5,470 bases of DNA, from positions 1 through 5,470 of the forward strand of contig JAPPKQ010000243.1 of the NCBI GenBank assembly GCA_028819945.1, written 5' to 3'. Position numbers and translations under genes: made by a program. This DNA is from a bacterium (GTDB lineage Bacteria; Actinomycetota; Acidimicrobiia; Acidimicrobiales; CATQHL01). Positions within the stretch are counted from its first letter, which is position 1; every line of letters starts with the position of its first letter. The notes beneath the pieces are model-generated. The model had not been told where the DNA came from, made no database searches, and saw only the letters and a program-made list of their open reading frames with translations. This document shows positions 1 to 5,470 of this stretch, one piece after another.

Positions 1-1626
<1,626 letters not shown>

Positions 1627-1630
<4 letters not shown>

Positions 1631-2580
1631 GGCAGCGCCGGCGGCCGGTGGACCTGCGGGTCTCGGTGGGCGCGGTGGAGTTGCCGAACCCGGTGCTGTG
1701 CGCCTCGGGCACGGCGGGCTACGGAACCGAATTGGCCGGGGTGATGGACTTGACGGCGCCCGGCGCGGTCGTCGTGAAGTCGCTCTCCGCCGAGCCCTGG
1801 CCCGGGAACCCGGCCCCCCGGGTGGACGCAACCCCCGCGGGGATGATCAACAGCGTCGGTCTGCAGGGACCGGGCGTGGCGGCCTGGGCGGCCGAGCAAC
1901 TGCCGGCGCTGCGGGCGGCCGGCGTGCGGGTCGTGGCCAGCATCTGGGGTCGCACCGTCGAGGAGTACCGCAGGGCGGCCGAGTTGCTGGCACCGCACCG
2001 CGACGGCATCCTCGCACTCGAGGTGAACCTCTCCTGCCCCAACCTGGAAGGCGGCGAGCATCTCTTCGCCCGGGCGCCCGAGTCCGCTGCCGCCGCCACC
2101 GAGGCGGCCGCCGCAGCAGGGCTGCCGCGGTGGGCGAAGCTGAGCCTTGTCGCTCCCGACATCGTGACGGTTGCGGCCGCGGCCCGGGAGGCCGGGGCGG
2201 ACGCGGTGACGCTCATCAACACGGTCCCGGGCATGGTCATCGACATCGCCGAGCGTCGGCCGGTCCTGGGCGCCGGCGCCGGCGGCGTGTCGGGACCCGC
2301 CATACGGCCGCTGGCGGTGCGCGCGGTCTGGGAGACGCATACGGCGTTCGGCGACCTTCCGATCGTCGCTGCGGGCGGGGTGGCGCGCGGCGCCGATGCG
2401 GTCGAGATGCTGATGGCGGGCGCCTGTGCCGTGCAGGTCGGTACGGCCACGTTCGCCTCGCCGCGTGCCCCGGAGCGGGTGTGCGCCGAATTGACCGCCT
2501 GGTGCCGGCGCCGGAGGGTGGAGAGGGTTCGCGAGCTCACCGGCGCGGCGCACCGCGCCCGGCGGCAGGGGGCGTCGTGA
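1627..2580 (+). CDS. pyrD: Dihydroorotate dehydrogenase, class 1B-like catalytic subunit
   Basis: This FMN enzyme oxidises dihydroorotate to orotate in de novo pyrimidine synthesis. It has 317 residues, typical of soluble class 1 enzymes, with no N-terminal membrane helix. VVVKSLSAEP (48-57), GNPAPRV and AGMINSVGLQGPG (71-83) match the FMN/substrate region of class 1B. EVNLSCPN (132-139) carries the class 1 catalytic base Cys137. Lys171, INT (197-199), GGVSGPAIRPLA (219-230) and the phosphate-binding AAGG (248-251) and VGTA (271-274) complete the barrel. One oddity is KLSLVAPDI at 171-179, where homologues usually have KLSPN or KLTPN. Class 1B enzymes normally work with PyrK, an FAD/iron-sulfur subunit that passes electrons to NAD+; no pyrK lies beside this gene. 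GTG overlaps the carB stop and has GGGAG upstream. Assignment to PyrD is very strong; 1B rather than 1A is inferred from motif style. Confidence 0.96.
2567..2572 (+). promoter_or_regulatory. Ribosome binding site for pyrF
   Basis: AGGGGG ends 4 bases before the GTG at 2577. It favours that GTG over other in-frame codons, although the reading frame is open far upstream as a GC-rich shadow of pyrD. Confidence 0.55.
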
Positions 2581-3284
2581 CGGCGGACATCTCCTCGCAG
2601 CGGGCGGGCGCGCCGCTGGATCCCGGTCGCTGCGCGGTCGCACTCGACACCGACGACTTGGACCGGGCGCTGGGGTTGGCGCGGGTTCTGCGTCCCTGGT
2701 TCGGCATCGCCAAGGTGGGCCTGGAGCTGTTCGGTGCCGTCGGGCCGCGCGCCGTGCGGTCGCTCCGCGACGAGGGGTTCGAGGTGTTCGTGGACCTGAA
2801 ACTGCACGACATCCCCAACACCGTCGGCCGGGCGGCCCGCGCCGTGGGCAGCCTCGGGGCGCGCTATGTCACGATGCACGCCGCAGGCGGCGCGGACATG
2901 CTGCGGGCGGGGGTGGAAGGGCTCGCCGAGGCGACGCGCCCGGCGGGCGCCGAGCCGCCGCTGGCGCTGGCCATAACCGTGTTGACCAGCGATTCTGTGG
3001 CCGCGCCGGAGTTGCTGGCCCAGCGAGCCCGCGGTGCCTCCGCCGCCGGCTGTGGAGGGGTGGTGTGTGCAACCTCCGATCTGGAGGCGATCCGGGCGGC
3101 CGCGCCCGAGCTGTTGCGCGTCGTGCCCGGGATCCGCCCCCGCGGCGCCGCGGCCGACGATCAGGCAAGAGTGGCGACGCCGCCCGGGGCGGTCGCGGCA
3201 GGCGCCGACATCCTCGTCATCGGACGCCCGGTGACCGCCGTCGGGGATCCCGCAGCCGCCGCTGAGGCCCTTCTCGCCGGCTGA
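2577..3284 (+). CDS. pyrF: Orotidine 5'-phosphate decarboxylase, type 1
   Basis: PyrF decarboxylates OMP to UMP, the last step of de novo UMP synthesis, as a cytosolic (beta/alpha)8 barrel. From the GTG at 2577 it is 235 residues, the usual size of the type 1 family. CAVALDTDD (19-27) begins strand 1 with Asp24. IAKVGLELF (44-52) supplies Lys46. FVDLKLHDIPNTV (71-83) is the catalytic motif, with Asp73, Lys75 and Asp78 forming the charged network. VTMHAAGG (98-105) follows. PGIRP (184-188) and IGRPVT (215-220) bind the phosphate, with Arg217 as the conserved arginine. The start overlaps the pyrD stop as GTGA with AGGGGG just upstream. The frame remains open well into pyrD, so only the ribosome binding site and family length fix the start. 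Mycobacterial PyrF is, as I recall, a longer type 2 protein, so this form argues against a close mycobacterial relative. Confidence 0.97.
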   Translation: MTADISSQRAGAPLDPGRCAVALDTDDLDRALGLARVLRPWFGIAKVGLELFGAVGPRAVRSLRDEGFEVFVDLKLHDIPNTVGRAARAVGSLGARYVTMHAAGGADMLRAGVEGLAEATRPAGAEPPLALAITVLTSDSVAAPELLAQRARGASAAGCGGVVCATSDLEAIRAAAPELLRVVPGIRPRGAAADDQARVATPPGAVAAGADILVIGRPVTAVGDPAAAAEALLAG

Positions 3285-3366
3285 GTCGGGGCCCGGCGGG
3301 CGGCGGCTCGGCGCCGCGGAGTGACGATCGCGGCGCAAAATGCCACGGATTCGGCCGCGACACGGT

Positions 3367-3372
3367 TAAAGT
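3367..3372 (+). promoter_or_regulatory. -10 element of a probable leaderless mihF promoter
   Basis: TAAAGT fits the TAnnnT pattern of sigma-70-type -10 hexamers and stands out in a very GC-rich 95-base gap. It ends 7 bases before the mihF ATG, so transcription would start at or next to the A of the ATG. The bases between (CCCCGCC) contain no Shine-Dalgarno. No good -35 hexamer is visible at 16-18 bp spacing. Leaderless mRNAs are common in Actinobacteria, which fits. The upstream part of the gap (3285-3340) shows only a weak GC stem. Confidence 0.5.
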
Positions 3373-3379
3373 CCCCGCC

Positions 3380-3694
3380 ATGCCACTTCCCCCCCAACTC
3401 AGTGATGAGCAACGTAAGGCGGCTCTTGCCAAGGCAGCGGCGGTTCGCCGCCAGCGGGCAGAGCTGAAGGAGCGCCTCAAGATTGGCAACGTGAGCCTGT
3501 CAGAGGTGTTGGACATGGCAGCCAGCGACGACGTCGTCGGCGGCACCAAGGTGCTGTCGGTGCTCGAGTCCCTTCCCCGCGTCGGGAAGGTGACAGCTCG
3601 CCGGCTCATGTCCGAACTCGACATCAGCGAGACGCGGAGGCTGCGCGGCCTCGGCGTCAAGCAGCGCGAGGCACTCTTGGCCAAGTTGTCGTAA
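3380..3694 (+). CDS. mihF: Actinobacterial integration host factor (mIHF/sIHF family)
   Basis: This small basic nucleoid protein binds and bends DNA without strong sequence preference. It is unrelated to the HU/IHF-alpha/beta fold despite the name, and its homologues are mycobacterial mIHF and Streptomyces sIHF. The 104-residue length is typical. The N-terminal part (about 1-35) is a charged helix, with LSDEQRKAALAKAAAVRRQR at 7-26 and AELKERLK following. VLSVLESLPRVGKVTARRLM (58-77) and ETRRLRGLG (84-92) form the helix-two-turn-helix core that contacts DNA, including Gly69-Lys70 and the RRLRGLG segment. Codon third positions look less GC-rich than in neighbouring genes, as often seen in highly expressed genes. 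No Shine-Dalgarno precedes the ATG, consistent with leaderless translation from the TAAAGT promoter. It stands between the pyrimidine genes and gmk, its usual actinobacterial position. The stop is TAA, unlike the TGA of the neighbouring genes. Confidence 0.95.
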   Translation: MPLPPQLSDEQRKAALAKAAAVRRQRAELKERLKIGNVSLSEVLDMAASDDVVGGTKVLSVLESLPRVGKVTARRLMSELDISETRRLRGLGVKQREALLAKLS

Positions 3695-3722
3695 CAGCCG
3701 CCGCGCTGTGCGCCGACAATCC

Positions 3723-3733
3723 AGGGATCGGGA
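3723..3733 (+). promoter_or_regulatory. Shine-Dalgarno-like purine tract upstream of gmk
   Basis: AGGGA (3723-3727) and GGGA (3730-3733) are the only ribosome-binding-like bases in the 54-base gap after mihF. They are 21 and 15 bases before the CTG at 3749, which is too far, but 9 and 3 bases before the in-frame ACG at 3737. This makes a start at 3737, originally or truly ATG, worth considering. Confidence 0.35.
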
Positions 3734-3748
3734 CCGACGGCATCTTCT

Positions 3749-4315
3749 CTGCTGATCGTTCTGTCCGGACCGGGCGGGTCCGGCAAGAGCACGCTGGCGC
3801 GCCTGCTGGTCGGCCAGGACGATCGGCTCTGGCTGAGCCGATCGTGGACGACCCGCGCCCAGCGCACAGGTGAACCCGACGACGCCTACCACTTCGTGGA
3901 CCGCGCCAGGTTCGACGCGGCCATCGCGGCGGGTGAGTTCCTGGAGTGGACCGACTTCGGCGAGTACCGGTACGGCACGCCGAACCCGGACCCGCCGCCG
4001 GGCTGCGACATCCTCCTGGAGATCGACGTCCAGGGTGCGCGCCAGGTTCGCCGGCGCCACCCCGAGGCACTGCTGCTGTTCCTCGAGGCGCCGACCGAGG
4101 GCGACCAGGTGCACCGCCTGCGAGGGCGCGGCGACAGCGAGGATCACGTCAGGGCCCGGCTGTCCTACGGTGCCAGCGAGCGGGAGACCGCCCGCGAGCT
4201 CGGTGCCGTCGTCGTGGTGAACGCCGAACTGGCCGAGACCGTGGCCACCATGGCGCGGATCATCGACGATCATCGGCAACGCCTCGCCACCGAGGAGGCG
4301 GCCGCGGGCGGCTGA
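3749..4315 (+). CDS. gmk: Guanylate kinase, non-standard start codon
   Basis: Gmk phosphorylates GMP to GDP with ATP and is needed for GTP and dGTP supply. Counting from the CTG at 3749 it is 188 residues, close to the family norm. SGPGGSGKST (6-15) is the P-loop. SRSWTTR (30-36), Arg39, Tyr47, GEFLEW (62-67) and YGTP (75-78) make the GMP-binding region. LEIDVQGA (90-97) and LRGRGDSEDHVRARL follow, the latter being the lid/arginine region. No ATG, GTG or TTG occurs in this frame between the mihF stop (3692-3694) and 3896. The GTG at 3896 would remove the P-loop and cannot give an active kinase. CTG at 3749 gives an N-terminus of the expected form (MLIVLSGPGG). ACG at 3737 is an alternative, being 9 bases after AGGGA (3723-3727). 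ATC at 3719 is less likely. A base error in the sequence is also possible. The family call is firm; the start is uncertain. Confidence 0.88.
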   Translation: MLIVLSGPGGSGKSTLARLLVGQDDRLWLSRSWTTRAQRTGEPDDAYHFVDRARFDAAIAAGEFLEWTDFGEYRYGTPNPDPPPGCDILLEIDVQGARQVRRRHPEALLLFLEAPTEGDQVHRLRGRGDSEDHVRARLSYGASERETARELGAVVVVNAELAETVATMARIIDDHRQRLATEEAAAGG

Positions 4316-4350
4316 GGCCCCCGCGGATGCGACGGGAGCGGCGAGATCGG

Positions 4351-4378
4351 CGGACAATCCGGGCTCGACCGGTAGACT
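4351..4378 (+). promoter_or_regulatory. Probable rpoZ promoter
   Basis: CGGACA (4351-4356, four of six matches to TTGACA) and TAGACT (4373-4378, fitting TAnnnT) are separated by 16 bp. Transcription would start near 4385, giving an untranslated leader of about 120 bases before the rpoZ ATG. The 189-base gap after gmk leaves room for independent rpoZ expression. The leader contains the 11-bp dyad CTGCGCCGCAG (4396-4406) and two TCGATTC copies (4408-4414 and 4418-4424). I see no known riboswitch in it. Confidence 0.4.
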
Positions 4379-4407
4379 CATCGGTCGCGTCGGTGCTGCG
4401 CCGCAGT

Positions 4408-4424
4408 TCGATTCGTCTCGATTC
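4408..4424 (+). repeat. Two 7-bp direct repeats in the rpoZ leader
   Basis: TCGATTC occurs at 4408-4414 and 4418-4424, a period of 10 bp and thus the same face of the helix. It follows closely after the dyad at 4396-4406 and lies 30-40 bases downstream of the predicted -10. It could be a protein-binding site or chance; no function is claimed. Confidence 0.4.
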
Positions 4425-4494
4425 ACAGGCCGACCCGTGACACCGGCCGGCTGCGCCGCGTGCCGCACCTGACGACAGATTCGACGACCATTCC

Positions 4495-4499
4495 GGGAG
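4495..4499 (+). promoter_or_regulatory. Ribosome binding site for rpoZ
   Basis: GGGAG ends 5 bases before the ATG at 4505. This is the clearest Shine-Dalgarno in the second half of the window. It selects ATG 4505 over the upstream in-frame GTG at 4460 and the downstream ATG at 4541. Confidence 0.65.
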
Positions 4500-4504
4500 C
4501 GACG

Positions 4505-4840
4505 ATGCAGGGCACCGAGATCGGTGACGAGACCAACAGCATGATCAACCCGCCCGTGGAACACCTGCTGGAGCAGGCCGACGACTCGAAGTTCCGGCTG
4601 GTCTCGCTCAGCGCCAAGCGAGCCAGGCAGATCAACTCCTACTACGGCCAACTCGGCGAGGGTCTGGGCCGGATGATCCCGCCGCAGGTCTCCTCGACCG
4701 CCCGCAAGCCGCTCTCGATCTCCCTGCAGGAAATCGACCAGGGCAAGATCGTGGCGGTGACGGTCTCCGAGGAGCCTCCCGCCGAGGAGTCCGAGGAACT
4801 CGGACCACCCGCCGGCGAGCCCCCCGAGCTGGTCGGCTGA
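4505..4840 (+). CDS. rpoZ: DNA-directed RNA polymerase omega subunit
   Basis: Omega wraps the beta' C-terminus and aids RNA polymerase assembly. From ATG 4505 the protein has 111 residues. INPPVEHLLEQADDSKFRLV (14-33) is the actinobacterial entry segment. SAKRARQIN (36-44) is the signature helix, followed by SYYGQLGEG (45-53), and KPLSISLQEI (68-77) matches the conserved C-terminal part of the fold. A Pro/Glu-rich acidic tail (about 88-109) follows and looks disordered. The N-terminus lacks the MARVTV-type sequence through which E. coli omega contributes to ppGpp site 1, so that role should not be assumed. The start is chosen from GGGAG 5 bases upstream. ATG 4541 would begin directly at MINPP but lacks a good ribosome site, and GTG 4460 would add 15 poorly conserved-looking residues. 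The gene lies between gmk and coaBC, its standard actinobacterial place. Confidence 0.94.
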   Translation: MQGTEIGDETNSMINPPVEHLLEQADDSKFRLVSLSAKRARQINSYYGQLGEGLGRMIPPQVSSTARKPLSISLQEIDQGKIVAVTVSEEPPAEESEELGPPAGEPPELVG

Positions 4841-4845
4841 GGCAC

Positions 4846-4861
4846 TGGGGAATCCTCCCCA
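4846..4861 (+). repeat. Short inverted repeat between rpoZ and coaBC
   Basis: TGGGGA and TCCCCA form a perfect 6-bp stem around the 4-base loop ATCC, starting 5 bases after the rpoZ stop. There is no T-run after it, so it is at best a weak or factor-dependent termination or mRNA-processing signal. coaBC starts 19 bases downstream, so read-through is likely. Confidence 0.35.
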
Positions 4862-4880
4862 CGGCGACGTTGCGCAGCCC

Positions 4881-5470
4881 ATGAGCCCGTTCGCCGGACG
4901 CCGGATCGTTCTCGCCGTCAGCGGCGGGATCGCCGCCTACAAGGCCGTCGAGATCTGCCGGCGCCTCGTCGACTCCGGTGCCCACGTCGTGCCGGTGCTG
5001 ACCGAGGCGGCTCGGCGCTTCGTGGGCGAGGTCACCTTCTCGGCTCTGGCCAGCGAGCGGACCCGCCTGTCGCTCTTCGACGACGAGGATCCGATCCCCC
5101 ACGTCACCCTGGGCCGGCAGGCCGACATGATCCTGGTATGTCCCGCCACCGCCCGGGTGATCGGCTCGTACGCGGCCGGGCTGTCCGAGGATCTGCTCGG
5201 TGCCACGCTCATCGCGACCCGGGCCCCGGTCGTGGTGTGCCCGGCGATGCACACCGAGATGTGGGAGCACCCCGCCGTGCGGGACAATCTGCGCCTGCTC
5301 ACCGATCGCGGCGTGACCGTCGTCGCACCGGAGGAGGGCCGCCTCGCCGGCGGCGATGTGGGCGCCGGCCGGTTGGCCGCTCCGGAGTCGATCCTGGCCG
5401 CCGCCGCCGAGGCCCTCGCCACGGGCGCTCAGGCCTCCACCCGGGACATGATCGGGCTGCGGGTGCTCGT
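4881..5470 (+). CDS. coaBC: Bifunctional CoaBC, phosphopantothenoylcysteine decarboxylase domain (3' partial)
   Basis: CoaBC joins cysteine to 4'-phosphopantothenate (CoaB, C-terminal) and decarboxylates the product to 4'-phosphopantetheine (CoaC, N-terminal, FMN-dependent) in coenzyme A synthesis. From ATG 4881, 196 full codons are visible and the frame runs off the window. AVSGGIAAYKA (12-22) is the FMN-binding start. PIPHVTLGRQAD (71-82) carries the catalytic His74. VCPATA (86-91) and GLSEDLL (100-106) follow. PAMHTEMW (121-128) corresponds to the PxMNxxMW motif, with His in place of Asn; I recall this form from actinobacterial homologues. APEEGRLAGGDVGAGRL (149-165) is the substrate-clamp region. 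MIGLRVL (190-196) is the link into the CoaB Rossmann domain, which lies almost wholly outside. A monofunctional CoaC cannot be formally excluded, but the link makes the fusion likely. No clear Shine-Dalgarno precedes the ATG; GACGTT (4866-4871) might be a weak -10 for a leaderless message. Confidence 0.95.
   Translation, partial: MSPFAGRRIVLAVSGGIAAYKAVEICRRLVDSGAHVVPVLTEAARRFVGEVTFSALASERTRLSLFDDEDPIPHVTLGRQADMILVCPATARVIGSYAAGLSEDLLGATLIATRAPVVVCPAMHTEMWEHPAVRDNLRLLTDRGVTVVAPEEGRLAGGDVGAGRLAAPESILAAAAEALATGAQASTRDMIGLRVL

Noticed and set aside
2269..2280. Perfect palindrome GGCGCCGGCGCC in pyrD
   Set aside because: It is explained by Gly/Ala codons in a GC-rich gene and lies inside a conserved coding region.
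3300..3317. GC hairpin after pyrF (GCGGCG/CGCCGC, 6-base loop) as a terminator
   Set aside because: The stem is 6 bp with no T-run, and such pairs are frequent by chance in this composition.
3896..4315. gmk beginning at GTG 3896
   Set aside because: It would lack the P-loop and much of the GMP site, both of which are intact in frame directly upstream.
3715..4360. GACAATCC present in both the mihF-gmk gap (3715-3722) and the gmk-rpoZ gap (4353-4360)
   Set aside because: A shared 8-mer between two short gaps is expected by chance, and only the second copy has a -10-like partner at suitable spacing.
4460..4504. Longer rpoZ from GTG 4460
   Set aside because: There is no Shine-Dalgarno before it, while ATG 4505 has GGGAG at ideal spacing.

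Overview
The window is a compact, very GC-rich (roughly 70% by eye) chromosomal stretch with every gene on the + strand: carB (5' end outside the window), pyrD, pyrF, mihF, gmk, rpoZ and coaBC (3' end outside the window). This order is a conserved actinobacterial housekeeping cluster. mihF, the actinobacterial integration host factor, is close to diagnostic for that phylum. A class 1B-like pyrD between carB and pyrF, a short type-1 PyrF, and the GPGG/SWTTR form of Gmk suggest a deep-branching lineage such as Acidimicrobiia rather than Mycobacterium or Streptomyces. The placement rests on remembered family patterns, not on a search.

Positions 1-3284 are the pyrimidine block. The C-terminal half of the CarB large subunit is followed by pyrD and pyrF. 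Both junctions are 4-bp GTGA overlaps with a Shine-Dalgarno-like purine run a few bases upstream, so the three genes look translationally coupled. They cover carbamoyl phosphate synthesis, dihydroorotate oxidation and the final decarboxylation to UMP. The pyrK partner expected for a class 1B PyrD is not next to pyrD here.

Positions 3285-4315 hold mihF and gmk. mihF has a good -10-like hexamer placed so that transcription could begin at its ATG, and it has no Shine-Dalgarno, so a leaderless mRNA is likely. The gmk coding frame has no ATG, GTG or TTG upstream of its P-loop. It lies in the mihF frame and stays open back to the mihF stop codon. The first standard start codon lies about 49 codons inside the gene, so automatic annotation would probably truncate it.

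Positions 4316-5470 hold a 189-base leader with a plausible promoter, then rpoZ (RNA polymerase omega) with a clear Shine-Dalgarno, a 40-base gap, and the flavoprotein (CoaC) half of coaBC. Together the genes link nucleotide supply (UMP, GDP), nucleoid structure, transcription and coenzyme A synthesis.

I see no tRNA, rRNA, CRISPR array, insertion sequence or phage feature, and no gene-free stretch longer than 189 bases. I found no convincing new biological system; the gmk start is the observation most worth checking.
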